From: Ruminococcus sp.
Lineage (GTDB): Bacteria > Bacillota > Clostridia > Oscillospirales > Ruminococcaceae
Direction: 5' to 3'
Assembly (NCBI RefSeq): GCF_024691275.1
Contig: NZ_JAILNU010000009.1
Coordinates: 1-64,000, forward strand
Length of the DNA stretch: 64,000 bases
In this document: positions 43,061-52,736 of the stretch, piece by piece
How the letters are laid out: each line of letters opens with the position of its first letter
Numbering within the stretch: the stretch's first letter is position 1
Program-made: the position numbers and the translations under genes
Notes under the pieces: model-generated
The model's input: only the letters and a program-made list of their open reading frames with translations
What the model was told of the DNA's origin: nothing
The model's database searches: none

Positions 43061-43277
43061 ATAAAAACACCTCCGCCGCCAAATGGGACGAAGGCTCTCG
43101 TGGTACCACCCAAATTTAAGAAAACAGCTGTTTTCTCCTCATACATCTTTAACGCAGAAATACGCCTCGGTTTCCCGAAGAAGCTCAGGGGTAGCACCTG
43201 TCCGTCATGTAAAAGCTCGCACCGTCCGCTTTTTCTCTGAGGCATAACGCATACAGTCAGTCCCGTCAATGCTATAC
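43061..43277 (-). promoter_or_regulatory. Alanine T-box riboswitch with intrinsic terminator
   Basis: The minus strand carries the T-box sequence GGGTGGTACC (43102-43111) and, after it, a terminator stem CCTTCGTC/GGCGGAGG (43087-43094 with 43070-43077) followed by TGTTTTTATTT. The upstream part can form stem I; a candidate specifier GCT (Ala) followed by A lies at 43193-43195 in GGTGCTACCCC. Uncharged tRNA-Ala would stabilise the antiterminator. The switch controls both tRNA-like elements and alaS. Confidence 0.88.
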
Positions 43278-43283
43278 CTCTAT

Positions 43284-43312
43284 ATTATAACGCTGTTTCG
43301 TTCAAAAGTCAA
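43284..43312 (-). promoter_or_regulatory. Promoter of the T-box-alaS unit
   Basis: On the minus strand TTGACT (43307-43312) and TATAAT (43284-43289) with a 17-bp spacer; the start of the RNA would fall near 43277, just before the T-box stem I. Confidence 0.82.
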
Positions 43313-43348
43313 TGGGTTTGAAAAGATTTCTGCAAAAATGCTGCTTTA

Positions 43349-44956
43349 TTATTTCTTTTTAATGTTGAGTTCCCTTATCTTCTCTGCGATCTCCCGAAAA
43401 ACAGGAGCAGCTGCTTCGTTGCCGTAGCCGCCGTTCTCAATGAGCACCGTTACTGCGTATTTCGGCTTTCTTGACGGAAAAAAGCCTGTTATCCATGCAT
43501 GGCAAAGCTCCTCCCCTTTCTCGTCCAGCTTTCCTGTCTGCGCTGTTGAGGTCTTCGCACCCAAACTTATCACATTTGACCGTGCTTTTGAGTTTTCGTT
43601 GTCCCGAACCGCAGATATCATCATTTTGCGAAGCTGCATTGCCGTATCACTGCTCATTGCCGTTGAATAGCGCGTAGGCTTTTCGTCCGCAACTGCCTCA
43701 CCGTCAGCTGTAATACCTTTGATAAGCCGAAGAACAGGCATATCTCCGCCATTGCATATCCCGCAGGTGAGCTGTGTTATCTGTAACGGTGTTGCAGCGA
43801 GCTTACCCTGACCAAAGGAAAAATTCGCACGTTCAGCAGGTACCGAAAGCTGCTTTTCCGTGGGAAGAACTCCTCCCGAACCTGTAACTCCTGCGCAGAG
43901 ATAGTTTTCCTTTCCGAATCCGAGATACTCTGCCATTTGCCTGTATTTCCCTATATCAAGGCTCCTCGCAAGATCTATGAAATACGTGTTGCAGGAATTT
44001 GTCATTGCCTCAGTCATATCCTGCAATCCGTGACCGTCAAGCTTGTGGCAGTTGAATATCTTGCCTTCGATGTCTGTACTCCCTGTGCAGGCGTATGTCC
44101 TTCCGCCAAAGCCCTCCTCGATAGCTGCTGCCGCTGTAACAAGTTTGAAGACCGAACCGACACTGTACGAGTACAGTGCGCGGTCTATAAGCGGACACCT
44201 GCGGTCTTTCATCGCTTTTTCAATATCACTCGTTTCGTAGCACGGGAAACTGGCAAGTCCCAGAATATCACCTGTTTTTACATCTGCACAAACTATCGCT
44301 CCTGTATCAATGCGGCTGCCGCAGTCCTCGCATATCTTCTGGATATCGCTGTCAAGAGTCAGAACTACACCTGTTTTATATGAGCTGCTGCGAAAGACCT
44401 TCTTGCCGTCACCTATCAGTATACGTCCCATGCCGTCCTTTTTGTAGGAAACGCTGTTAGACGGAAAGTTGTTTCGCAGAATATCATCATAGGCATATTC
44501 TATGCCGTCAGCTCCCTTATCATCGGATAAATAGCCTATTATGTGCTGAGCGGTCTGATGCTCGGAATAGCGTATCGGCACTTCAAATATGGTAAGCCCG
44601 TCGGATTCAAGCGCCTTGTCGCTGCAATCAAACACAAACGGCTCGCCTTTATCAAACTGCTCGTAAAAGCTGTCCTTATCAATGGCATATTCGGCAGTCT
44701 GTTCCCTGTCAAGTGCGGAAGGCACCGCGGCTGCGATATGCTTTTTTTCCGCATTGATGAGCGGACGCATATTCCTGTCGTAGATAGTTCCCTGACACCG
44801 CCCCGCTTCAATAGTCAGTGTGCTTTCGAGCTGTGCCGCCGGAACGTCCTTCTGCTCAACCGCTATGCGATAGTAATTCAATGCTATGAATGTAAAGCTG
44901 ATGAAAAAAGCTGCCGTAAGTATCAGTACTCCGTGCTCGCCGCGTTTTCGTACCAT
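43349..44956 (-). CDS. Class B penicillin-binding protein (transpeptidase)
   Basis: A 535-aa protein with an N-terminal membrane helix (about 9-29), a dimerisation domain and a transpeptidase domain. Active-site motifs are SVGSVFKLV (SxxK), TNSCNTYF (SxN) and KTSTAQTG (KTS in place of KTG). It lacks PASTA repeats and is shorter than FtsI, which fits the PbpA/SpoVD-like group of small class B PBPs that crosslink peptidoglycan. A SEDS partner is not encoded nearby. It is the last gene before the alaS promoter on this strand and ends 37 bp upstream of the -35 box. Confidence 0.88.
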   Translation of the reverse strand: MVRKRGEHGVLILTAAFFISFTFIALNYYRIAVEQKDVPAAQLESTLTIEAGRCQGTIYDRNMRPLINAEKKHIAAAVPSALDREQTAEYAIDKDSFYEQFDKGEPFVFDCSDKALESDGLTIFEVPIRYSEHQTAQHIIGYLSDDKGADGIEYAYDDILRNNFPSNSVSYKKDGMGRILIGDGKKVFRSSSYKTGVVLTLDSDIQKICEDCGSRIDTGAIVCADVKTGDILGLASFPCYETSDIEKAMKDRRCPLIDRALYSYSVGSVFKLVTAAAAIEEGFGGRTYACTGSTDIEGKIFNCHKLDGHGLQDMTEAMTNSCNTYFIDLARSLDIGKYRQMAEYLGFGKENYLCAGVTGSGGVLPTEKQLSVPAERANFSFGQGKLAATPLQITQLTCGICNGGDMPVLRLIKGITADGEAVADEKPTRYSTAMSSDTAMQLRKMMISAVRDNENSKARSNVISLGAKTSTAQTGKLDEKGEELCHAWITGFFPSRKPKYAVTVLIENGGYGNEAAAPVFREIAEKIRELNIKKK

Positions 44957-45020
44957 GATATCACCTCACGTATAGCATTGACAGGAACAGAGCTAATATT
45001 CAGTCATCATAAAATAGAAA

Positions 45021-45039
45021 GGACGACCATTGGTCGTCC
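45021..45039 (-). terminator. Hairpin behind the 282-aa gene, possible terminator
   Basis: A perfect 8-bp inverted repeat GGACGACC-ATT-GGTCGTCC lies 52 bp past the stop of the 282-aa gene. On the minus strand it is followed by TTTCTATTTT, a moderate T-tract. It could also be an operator-like palindrome for the PBP gene. Confidence 0.45.
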
Positions 45040-45091
45040 AAATTAAGTATTTTCGTTTGTTGATTCAGTGTAAGTATAATCCATCAATACA

Positions 45092-45940
45092 TTATACCTC
45101 AGAACTCGCCATTTTATTTTCATCATACTCTATTGTATCAGGAATTGTTTTTGATAAATCATATATTGTAAGACGAGGAAGCACTAATGGTTCGTTTTTA
45201 ATTTGAATTAACTTATATGGCGTAAACCAAAATAAATAATCAATTCCTTTATTATAAAAGCTGTCCAAAAAAGCTTTATCTACAAAAAACAAGTGTGGAA
45301 AACATAATACTTCCTGTCCTTCGTAAAACTGAGTTTTAGGTGAAATATCTTCTTCTAATTTTAGATATCCTGTTGATTCATCATATACAATAAAAATTGT
45401 CTTATAATTCGGGTGATTCTTTTTATATAATGGAATATTCGCTATATGTTTATTTATAACACGAGCAAAATTTTTTTTATAGAAAACATAATTATGATCT
45501 TCATACGTAGATAAACCTGTATCCGCATTTATAAAAATTTTAGCTTTAGGATAACTTTTAATACTACCTTTATCTTTTAGTTCTCTATATAATTTACGTT
45601 CTCGCATAATTGTAGGATTATGCAACTTTCCTTTTTTCCCTTTTCTTTCAGTATCATTAACTCGCATAACATCTATCATCATTCTATATTCATCTGAGTA
45701 GAAATCTGGTGGTGGATCTGATTTTCCTGAACTATCAATCCATTTGTTCCAGTTATATTTTGAATGTATCATCTCAAGTACTTCTATAGCTTCACTTGAT
45801 TCAACTGGAAAACAAATTTCTGGATTAGTACATTTTTGCAAGTGTTCGATTATATCTAATTCCTTATCTCCAAAAAGCATACTCGTCTCCTTAAAATCAC
45901 GCGACTCCTTGCAAGGTTTAGAATCAAGCTGTATCTTCAC
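45092..45940 (-). CDS. Protein of unknown function, AT-rich accessory gene
   Basis: A 282-aa soluble protein beginning from GTG at 45940 (GGGAG 7 nt upstream). Notable segments are PPPDFYSDEYRMMIDVMRVN near 75-95 and IFINADTGLSTYEDHNYVFY near 150; the first recalls hypothetical clostridial proteins, possibly nuclease-like, but no motif is decisive. There is no signal or membrane span. The gene is more AT-rich than dtd and the PBP gene on its sides, which suggests acquisition. It follows dtd by 36 nt and may be read from the same transcript. Confidence 0.65.
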   Translation of the reverse strand: MKIQLDSKPCKESRDFKETSMLFGDKELDIIEHLQKCTNPEICFPVESSEAIEVLEMIHSKYNWNKWIDSSGKSDPPPDFYSDEYRMMIDVMRVNDTERKGKKGKLHNPTIMRERKLYRELKDKGSIKSYPKAKIFINADTGLSTYEDHNYVFYKKNFARVINKHIANIPLYKKNHPNYKTIFIVYDESTGYLKLEEDISPKTQFYEGQEVLCFPHLFFVDKAFLDSFYNKGIDYLFWFTPYKLIQIKNEPLVLPRLTIYDLSKTIPDTIEYDENKMASSEV

Positions 45941-45976
45941 ATTATCACTCCCAAAACAATTGCTACCAGCTAACAG

Positions 45977-46411
45977 CTACTCCAGTATTACCGTAAAAGG
46001 TCCGTCATTGAGCAGTTCCACCTTCATATCAGTGCCGAACGAACCTGTCTCAACGTGCTTGCCCTTGCTGCGGAGATACTCCACAAAATACTCATACAGC
46101 GCATTTGCCTTGTCGGGCTTTGCAGCCTGTATGAAATTGGGACGATTTCCCTTGCGGCAGTCCGCATACAGCGTGAACTGCGGAACAACAAGCAGTGAAC
46201 CGCCCACGCTGTCAAGGTCAAGATTTATCTTGTCATTCTCGTCGGAGAATATCCTCAGTCCGCATATCTTATCGCCCAGTCTGCGGCAATCCTCCTCGGT
46301 ATCTTCGTGACCTACCCCGAACAGCAGCAGGAAGCCTGTTCCTATCTTGCCGATGACTTCACCGTCTACTGTAACACTTGCAGAGGTCACTCTCTGTAAA
46401 ACTATCCTCAT
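45977..46411 (-). CDS. dtd: D-aminoacyl-tRNA deacylase
   Basis: A 144-aa enzyme that removes D-amino acids (and Gly from tRNA-Ala) from mischarged tRNAs. The start [20 protein letters not shown], the central [18 protein letters not shown] and the C-terminal [12 protein letters not shown] with the cross-subunit motif are typical. Length is normal. It lies 6 nt after the GH42 gene in the same direction. Confidence 0.93.
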   Translation of the reverse strand: MRIVLQRVTSASVTVDGEVIGKIGTGFLLLFGVGHEDTEEDCRRLGDKICGLRIFSDENDKINLDLDSVGGSLLVVPQFTLYADCRKGNRPNFIQAAKPDKANALYEYFVEYLRSKGKHVETGSFGTDMKVELLNDGPFTVILE

Positions 46412-46417
46412 TTATGC

Positions 46418-48388
46418 CTACTTTCTGACTACGTCCATATCAAACGGCTTCAAAGTGAAATTATCACGCTCTCCGCCGTCGATTATGCTGAACATCGCCT
46501 TCGGAAGCGTTATCTCCACTTCCTGCTCTGAATTATTGAAGAAGAATATATAATCATCAAGACCATTTGTACGGGTCGTTACTTCCACGCCCTTCGGCAG
46601 GTCCTTCAGACGCGGTATGCCTGTCTGCTTCATTATGTTGCCTGCGAAGCTCTCATAGAACTCCCTGCTGCACACAGTTCCCACATAATATGCAACTCCG
46701 CTGCAATAGCGATTCATTGTCACCGCAGGACTTCCGCTGTAGAAGCAGTCTTCATATTCCGCATAAGCACGGGCTGTAGTAAGCTCCATTATATCACACC
46801 ACTTGGAACATCTGAACTCATTGCCTGCAAAGTCCTTGATAGTCTGCTCCATATCGCCAATTGGATCATACTCTACTATCTCAGCACCGATAAGCTCTCT
46901 GTATACTGTTGGCAGCGGCTCCATGATGCAGTTGTTGAATGCATCTTTTACACCGCTGCGGTTCGTCATAACAACTGTTCCGCCCTTTATAACATAACGG
47001 TAGATATTTTCAGCCGCATTCTGATCGTACACGTACATTTCGGGAGCTATTACCGCCTTGTACTTGGTAAGATCAGCCGTAGGCGATATTATATCCACGT
47101 TTACTCCATAGCGAGTGAATGCAGCATGGAATAGCTTCAGCTGCTCAAAATACTCAAATCCGCTGGTCTGCGGCTGTATACCGAACGCCCAGTCATTGTC
47201 GGGAGAGTAGAGTATCGCTATGTCCGATACCAGCTCCGTTGTCTCTATTGCAGTGAGCTTCATTGCCGTCCTGCAAAGGTCTGCAAACTCTATAAAACGA
47301 CGGGACGGAACATTGCTGTGGTCGATAAGTCCGTGCCAGTACATCTCTGCGCCCTTATTGGCTGTTCTCCAGCGGAAATGTATCACGGTATCGGCTCCGT
47401 GCGCCATTGCCTGCAATGCATAGCCCTTTATCTGTCCCGGACGCGGAGTCGGGCTCATGGGCATCCAGCAGCCCGTCGGACCGCTTAACTGCTCCATTAC
47501 CCAGAAGTTCTTCTGCTTTACACCGCGCATAAGGTCGAGATAAAATGCGTGTGAGTATATCTCGTCATCATCTTCGGGGAGCATGATCGGCGGATAATTG
47601 TCATACGCAACAAAGTCAAGCAGCTCATACATACGATAATAATCAGGCTTATTCTCTGAAAAATAGGTGTTCGTAGTTACCTTTGCCTTTGGATAGTGTC
47701 TCCTCACTATCATAGTCATATCATTGACGAACTTCACAGCCATATCCGAAGCAAATCTGCTGTACTCCAGACAAAGCGAAGGGTTCTGCCACGCCTTCGG
47801 GTAGGCTGTCGGAGGCTGTATTTGTGATATATCACTGTATTCACCGCTCCAAACGCTGTTTCCGAACGCCGAATTGATATTTTCAAGGTTATCATACTTG
47901 TCTATCAGCCAGTCTCTGAACAGTCCGCGGCAAACCTCACAGGTACATGGGTAGGCTTCGATCTCGTTATCTATCTGCCAGCCCACTACAGCCGTTGTCC
48001 TTGCATATCTGTGAGCGAGCTGCTCGGTGATACGCTTTGCATAATACAGGAACATCGGCGCATTCAGACACCTGTGTGCTCTTATTCCTGTCTGGATACG
48101 CTTTCCGTCAGGTCCTACCTGAGTTATGTCAGGATAAGTCTCATACATCCATAAAGGCGGACAGCTCGTGGGAGTACAAAGTATCACGCCTATGGAATGC
48201 CGTGCAAATATGCTTATGGCTTCATCGAGCCATGCAAAGTCAAACTGTCCGTCACGCGGTTCAAGTCTTGACCATGCAAATTCGCCCATTCTCACAAGCT
48301 TTACGCCTGTTTTTACCATAAGATCAGCGTCCTTCTGCCACATTTCCTTGTCCCACTGCTCGGGATAGTAATCTACGCCTATTCTCAT
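46418..48388 (-). CDS. Beta-galactosidase, glycoside hydrolase family 42
   Basis: A 656-aa intracellular enzyme (no signal peptide). MRIGVDYYPEQWDKEMWQKD is the typical GH42 start; the acid/base Glu lies in VGWQIDNEIEAY and the nucleophile in FWVMEQLSGPTGC. A Cys cluster (CTCEVCRGLF) fits the zinc site of the family. It has the catalytic barrel, the trimerisation domain and a small C-terminal beta domain. It hydrolyses terminal beta-galactosides taken up from plant polymers. A histidine-phosphatase gene lies 12 nt upstream. Confidence 0.93.
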   Translation of the reverse strand: MRIGVDYYPEQWDKEMWQKDADLMVKTGVKLVRMGEFAWSRLEPRDGQFDFAWLDEAISIFARHSIGVILCTPTSCPPLWMYETYPDITQVGPDGKRIQTGIRAHRCLNAPMFLYYAKRITEQLAHRYARTTAVVGWQIDNEIEAYPCTCEVCRGLFRDWLIDKYDNLENINSAFGNSVWSGEYSDISQIQPPTAYPKAWQNPSLCLEYSRFASDMAVKFVNDMTMIVRRHYPKAKVTTNTYFSENKPDYYRMYELLDFVAYDNYPPIMLPEDDDEIYSHAFYLDLMRGVKQKNFWVMEQLSGPTGCWMPMSPTPRPGQIKGYALQAMAHGADTVIHFRWRTANKGAEMYWHGLIDHSNVPSRRFIEFADLCRTAMKLTAIETTELVSDIAILYSPDNDWAFGIQPQTSGFEYFEQLKLFHAAFTRYGVNVDIISPTADLTKYKAVIAPEMYVYDQNAAENIYRYVIKGGTVVMTNRSGVKDAFNNCIMEPLPTVYRELIGAEIVEYDPIGDMEQTIKDFAGNEFRCSKWCDIMELTTARAYAEYEDCFYSGSPAVTMNRYCSGVAYYVGTVCSREFYESFAGNIMKQTGIPRLKDLPKGVEVTTRTNGLDDYIFFFNNSEQEVEITLPKAMFSIIDGGERDNFTLKPFDMDVVRK

Positions 48389-48400
48389 ATCTTCCTCCGA

Positions 48401-48940
48401 TCAAACAACTGTATACTCTATAAGTCCGCAGTTATCCATGAACCAGTTTGCAAATTTCTCTGTACTCATGTCATTGAAGTAAGTCTCTATTACTCTGCAC
48501 ACACCGCCATGACTTACGATAAGTACGTTCTTGTCGCTGAACTTCGATATTATCTCGTCAAGTGCAGTATATACCCTGTGTGAGAGCTGCAAAAGAGATT
48601 CTCCGCACCTTCCCATACGCACACCGAAATTCACCTTATTATCCGCAAATCCCTCAGTATATCGGCTCTTACCCTCATACTCGCCGTAATCCCATTCACG
48701 AAGTCTGTCATCTGTTATCATTTCGATGCCGCAGCGCTCTGCAACTGCGCGGGCAGTCGTCATCGCTCGTTTCATGGGTGATACGATCATAAGATCAATA
48801 TTTCCCATCTCAGCCACCTTCTCCGCAAGTTCATGAGCCTGCCTTACCCCTGTTTCATCAAGCTCAATATCGGTTATGCCTAAAATGATATCCTGTTTAT
48901 TGTACGAGGTCTGTCCGTGTCGTGTTGAATATATCTTCAA
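48401..48940 (-). CDS. Histidine phosphatase (phosphoglycerate-mutase-like)
   Basis: A 179-aa protein with the phosphohistidine motif STRHGQTSYN at the start, the acid residue region REWDYGEYEGK and the second His in VLIVSHGGVCRV. Members dephosphorylate small metabolites such as sugar phosphates or alpha-ribazole phosphate; the substrate here is open. It sits 13 nt after recN and before the GH42 gene, which suggests cotranscription rather than a shared pathway. Confidence 0.87.
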   Translation of the reverse strand: MKIYSTRHGQTSYNKQDIILGITDIELDETGVRQAHELAEKVAEMGNIDLMIVSPMKRAMTTARAVAERCGIEMITDDRLREWDYGEYEGKSRYTEGFADNKVNFGVRMGRCGESLLQLSHRVYTALDEIISKFSDKNVLIVSHGGVCRVIETYFNDMSTEKFANWFMDNCGLIEYTVV

Positions 48941-48953
48941 ATCAATGCCTCCA

Positions 48954-50615
48954 TTAAAGCTCCGCAGCTTTTGCTATCTCTGCGCGGGCATTGTCGAGCA
49001 TCAGTGCGCTTGGGTCTTCTCCGCCCATGATACGCGCTATCTCTGCGACCCTGCCTTCCATATCCAGCTGCATTACGTGAGTTTCTGTTCGGTCTTTCAC
49101 TATCTGTTTCTCGATGAGGAGATGATTGTCCGCCATTACAGCTATCTGCGACAGATGGGTAACGCATATCACCTGTCTCACCTTGCCTATCTCACGCAGC
49201 TTTATGCCTATTTTCTGCGCAGCCTTACCGCTTACGCCTGTATCTATCTCGTCAAATATCATTGTGGGGATCGAGTCCTTGTCCGCGATAACGCTCTTCA
49301 GTGCAAGCATTATCCTCGATAGCTCACCGCCCGATGCTATTTTCGATATGGGCTTCGGTTCTTCACCCCTGTTGGCTGATATGAGGAACTTCACAGTATC
49401 CATGCCGTTTACTGTGAGCTTTCCCTTTTCATGGCGGACTGCTATGATAACTCCAGCCATATTCAGGAATTCCAGCTCATCTGTAACGCGCTTTGTAAAG
49501 CGCTCCGCCACCTGTCCGCGGTACTCATACAGTGCCTTTGCCTGCTCCGTTACCTTATGGAGAAGCTCGTCACGCTTTTCCGCAAGCGCCTTTATCTCAC
49601 CGCCTGCGCTTTCAAGCTGCATTGTTTCTCGGCAGGCATCATCGTACAGCTTTACCAGACCTTCACAGTCGGTTGCGTACTTACGCTTCAGCTTATTTAT
49701 GCTGCCCAGTCTCGTTCCGAGGTATTCAAGTCTCTGACCATCAAGCTCCACCTTATCCGCAAAGGCTTCCAGCTCCGAGGAAATATCAGCAAGCTCTATC
49801 TCCGCAGCCGACAGCCGCTCATACAGCTCGCTCAGCTTCGTGCTGTTATCGGTATACTGTGCGATCTCAGTTTCCGCCGACACTATCATATCATTTGCGG
49901 CTTCCTCGCCGGTTATCGCACTGACAGCATTCTTTATGGCGATAAGAGTCTTTTCGGAATTTTTCGCTGTTTCGTATTCCTTTTCGAGTTCTTCATCTTC
50001 GCCTTCGCGGAGTTCAAGCTCGCCTATATCGTCAATTATCTCACTGAGGTATCGGCTGCGTTCAATTCGATTCTGCTCCTGCTTTTTCAGCTCACCAAGC
50101 TTACGTGCGGTATGCTGGAGCTCACGGAAGGTCACTCTGTACTCATTGAGCAGGGTATCATCTCCGCCGAAATCATCAAGGATCTGCAAATGCTTATCGC
50201 TGTCAAGGAGTATCTGATTATCATGCTGTCCGTGGATATTGATAAGGAGAGCTCCTATTTCCTTGAGAAGCGCGGCTGAGGCAGTCCTGTGATTTATCCT
50301 TGACACACTTCCGCCGTCTGCACTTATCTCACGGGTGACTGTCATCTCATCACCGTCGTGTGATATTCCCAGTTCGTCGAGCTTTTCGCAGACCTCCGCA
50401 GACAGCTCCGTAAAAAGCGCCGTTATAACAGCCTTGTCACAGCCTGTACGCACTATATCCTTAGTGCAGCGCTGTCCGAGCACAGCATTGATGCCGTTTA
50501 TAAGTATGGACTTTCCTGCGCCTGTTTCGCCTGTGAATATATTCAGCCTGTTATTGAGAGGTATAACTGCTTCTTTTATTACTGCAAGATTCTGTATATA
50601 TATTTCCTTTAACAT
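48954..50615 (-). CDS. recN: DNA repair protein RecN
   Basis: A 553-aa SMC-like ATPase for double-strand-break repair. The start LKEIYIQNLAVIKEAVIPLN and Walker A FTGETGAGKSILINGI are diagnostic; two coiled-coil arms fill the middle (about 150-360), and the C-terminal signature ASGGELSRIMLALKSV and IFDEIDTGVSGKAAQ close the ATPase. It follows argR by 9 nt, the conserved Firmicutes order argR-recN. Confidence 0.95.
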   Translation of the reverse strand: MLKEIYIQNLAVIKEAVIPLNNRLNIFTGETGAGKSILINGINAVLGQRCTKDIVRTGCDKAVITALFTELSAEVCEKLDELGISHDGDEMTVTREISADGGSVSRINHRTASAALLKEIGALLINIHGQHDNQILLDSDKHLQILDDFGGDDTLLNEYRVTFRELQHTARKLGELKKQEQNRIERSRYLSEIIDDIGELELREGEDEELEKEYETAKNSEKTLIAIKNAVSAITGEEAANDMIVSAETEIAQYTDNSTKLSELYERLSAAEIELADISSELEAFADKVELDGQRLEYLGTRLGSINKLKRKYATDCEGLVKLYDDACRETMQLESAGGEIKALAEKRDELLHKVTEQAKALYEYRGQVAERFTKRVTDELEFLNMAGVIIAVRHEKGKLTVNGMDTVKFLISANRGEEPKPISKIASGGELSRIMLALKSVIADKDSIPTMIFDEIDTGVSGKAAQKIGIKLREIGKVRQVICVTHLSQIAVMADNHLLIEKQIVKDRTETHVMQLDMEGRVAEIARIMGGEDPSALMLDNARAEIAKAAEL

Positions 50616-50624
50616 TTTGAGAGG

Positions 50625-51068
50625 TTACCTCCTCTGGAAAAGCTCGCTGCGAAACTTCTTTGAGAGCTTCTTGGCATCGGCTTCGCTGCGCACCAATATA
50701 AATATGGTGTCATCACCTGCTATAGTGCCCACTATTCCCTGATGCTCCACCGAGTCTATGGCTGCACACGTTCCCTGAGCCATTCCTGCACGGCATTTCA
50801 GCACTATGGTGTTCATCGCATAGTCCACCGATATAACAGCTTCTTCAAACAGCGATTTCTCTGCGGTAGCAGCTGCGGGCATGGAATAGCGGTAAACGCC
50901 GTTCTCGTCACGCTGCTTCACCAGAGACAGCTGCTGTATATCCCTGGATAAAGTTGCCTGCGTCGTGTTTATGCCCCTCTCTGCAAGGAGCTTTATGAGC
51001 AGCTCCTGTGTTGCAACAGGCTGCTCCGTGATTATTTCAAGTATTACTTCATGTCTGCGGTTTTTCAT
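50625..51068 (-). CDS. argR: Arginine repressor
   Basis: A 147-aa DNA-binding regulator. The winged-helix part holds RRHEVILEIITEQPVATQEL and TQATLSRDIQQLSLVK, the C-terminal hexamerisation and arginine-binding domain holds GIVGTIAGDDTIFILVRSE. ArgR represses arginine synthesis and activates catabolism when arginine is high. Here it is encoded between nadK and recN as in many Firmicutes. Confidence 0.95.
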   Translation of the reverse strand: MKNRRHEVILEIITEQPVATQELLIKLLAERGINTTQATLSRDIQQLSLVKQRDENGVYRYSMPAAATAEKSLFEEAVISVDYAMNTIVLKCRAGMAQGTCAAIDSVEHQGIVGTIAGDDTIFILVRSEADAKKLSKKFRSELFQRR

Positions 51069-51084
51069 GATACCACCGTATTCC

Positions 51085-51939
51085 TTATTTTATGGGCTTG
51101 CACATCTTTTTGCACAACGACTCATGGAATGAGTTTCCTATAAGATCTATGAAATTGATGTTGTTCTTTCCGCGGCATATCTCTATGCTCTCGCCGCTGC
51201 GGAGAGTTACATAATTCTCTCCGTCAACATTTATCACCATACTGTCATCACGCCGTGTCGTATCCTTCATGCACAGTTTCCTGCACGGCGAAAACATTGT
51301 CGCTCTTGAAAACAGTGAATGAGGGCATATCAGCGTCATCTCGATACATTCAAGATCAGGCTCGATAATAGGTCCGCCTGCCGAAAGTGCATATGCTGTC
51401 GAGCCCGACGGTGTACTGAAAAGCACTCCATCCGCACGATAGCGTCCTACAAGATATTCGTCGGAGTAGACTTCAAAATCGCATATGTGAAAGCTGCCTG
51501 ACCGAGCCGAGACTTCATTCAGAGCAGTGGCAGTCACATCACCGTCCTTGCCGCGGTATACGACGTCCAGTGTCATTCTCTGCGATATCTCGTACTTACC
51601 GTCTTTAAGCAGACTCAGCTTATCGAGCTGGTCGGCTTCAAGTCCTGCCATAAAACCGAGAGTTCCCGTATTTATGCCGAGAAGCTTTGTATCGCTGCCC
51701 ATGAGCAGCTTCGCACAGCGCAGTATAGTGCCGTCGCCGCCAATAGCGATAACTACATCTGCGGTCTTTGCGGATTCTCTTATATCCTCAAATACTACCT
51801 GCGGCTTGTCGGAAAAATCATGCCTGAATATCTCGCTTACCGTTACATCTATCCCGCTCTCAGCAAGCACATCGCAGGCTTCACGGGCACAGCTGAGTGC
51901 ATTTGGCTTCTGAAAATTCGGGTACAATGCTGCCTTCAT
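51085..51939 (-). CDS. nadK: NAD kinase
   Basis: A 284-aa cytoplasmic kinase making NADP from NAD. The GGDGTILRCAKLL motif (about 68-80), GINTGTLGFMAGLE and TPSGSTAYALSAGGPI are invariant family segments. Length is usual. It follows tlyA by 11 nt and precedes argR by 16 nt in the conserved dxs-tlyA-nadK-argR-recN order. Confidence 0.95.
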   Translation of the reverse strand: MKAALYPNFQKPNALSCAREACDVLAESGIDVTVSEIFRHDFSDKPQVVFEDIRESAKTADVVIAIGGDGTILRCAKLLMGSDTKLLGINTGTLGFMAGLEADQLDKLSLLKDGKYEISQRMTLDVVYRGKDGDVTATALNEVSARSGSFHICDFEVYSDEYLVGRYRADGVLFSTPSGSTAYALSAGGPIIEPDLECIEMTLICPHSLFSRATMFSPCRKLCMKDTTRRDDSMVINVDGENYVTLRSGESIEICRGKNNINFIDLIGNSFHESLCKKMCKPIK

Positions 51940-51950
51940 ATACGTACTCC

Positions 51951-52736
51951 TTATAATTTATTGAACGAGCTGTCTGCAAGCTCTCTGAAATCATGTTCCG
52001 CGGACTCTCCCGACCTCTTGCACAGCTTCACCAGATACTCTATATTGCCGCTTCCTCCGCGGACAGGCGAATAGGTATACTTCTCGGTCACAAAGCCTAT
52101 TGACTGTGCAAAAGCGTCGATCTCGGAGAGCACTCTAATATGCACCTTCCTGTCCTTTACCACTCCGCGCTTTCCTATGTCGCTTCGTCCTGCCTCAAAC
52201 TGCGGCTTTATGAGAACTGCCGCATATGCTCCATCACTGAGGAGCTCATATACCTTTGGCAATATCTTCGTAAGGGAGATGAATGATACATCGACCGAAA
52301 TGAAATCGGCAGTCCCGCCGATCGCCTCAGCGGTGACCTCACGTATATCAGTTCCCTCCATATTTACTACTCTCGGATCGGCTGCAAGCGCCTGTGCAAG
52401 CTGTCCGTGTCCAACATCAACAGCATACACCCTTGCTGCTCCGCGCTGAAGCATAAGATCGGTGAATCCACCTGTGGAAGCTCCTATATCAAGACATACC
52501 TTCTCTTCAAAATCGAGCCCGAACTCCTCCGCTGCCTTTTCAAGTTTAAGTGCGCCCCTGCCTACGTACACCTCAGATTCAGCCGATTCGATAACATCTG
52601 TTTCCGCAACCTCGTCAGACGGCTTTTTGGCTGCTTTACCGTTCACGGTTATACTTCCCGAGCGTATCATTTCCTTTGCACGCTCACGGCTCCGCGCGAT
52701 ACCTCTCGAAACAAGCTCACTGTCAAGCCTTGCCAT
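51951..52736 (-). CDS. tlyA: TlyA-family rRNA methyltransferase (S4 and FtsJ domains)
   Basis: A 261-aa protein from ATG 52736, preferred because GGAG lies about 9 nt upstream and the product then begins MARLDSELVSRGIARSRERA like other family members; the frame is open to 52790. The S4 RNA-binding domain is followed by an FtsJ-like methyltransferase with VCLDIGASTGGFTDLML and YAVDVGHGQLA. TlyA 2'-O-methylates rRNA (capreomycin target sites); hemolysin is an older name. The start overlaps the end of dxs by 14 nt. Confidence 0.92.
   Translation of the reverse strand: MARLDSELVSRGIARSRERAKEMIRSGSITVNGKAAKKPSDEVAETDVIESAESEVYVGRGALKLEKAAEEFGLDFEEKVCLDIGASTGGFTDLMLQRGAARVYAVDVGHGQLAQALAADPRVVNMEGTDIREVTAEAIGGTADFISVDVSFISLTKILPKVYELLSDGAYAAVLIKPQFEAGRSDIGKRGVVKDRKVHIRVLSEIDAFAQSIGFVTEKYTYSPVRGGSGNIEYLVKLCKRSGESAEHDFRELADSSFNKL

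Noticed and set aside
42916..43269. 117-aa open frame on the minus strand upstream of alaS
   Set aside because: It runs through the T-box, its terminator and both tRNA-like elements; the sequence is explained by RNA structure and the translation looks unlike a protein.
45021..45039. Operator palindrome for the PBP gene
   Set aside because: Possible, but the position past a stop codon and the T-rich tail fit a terminator better; no second copy was seen.
49431..50279. 282-aa plus-strand open frame
   Set aside because: It lies entirely antisense to recN, whose identity is certain; it is a compositional shadow.
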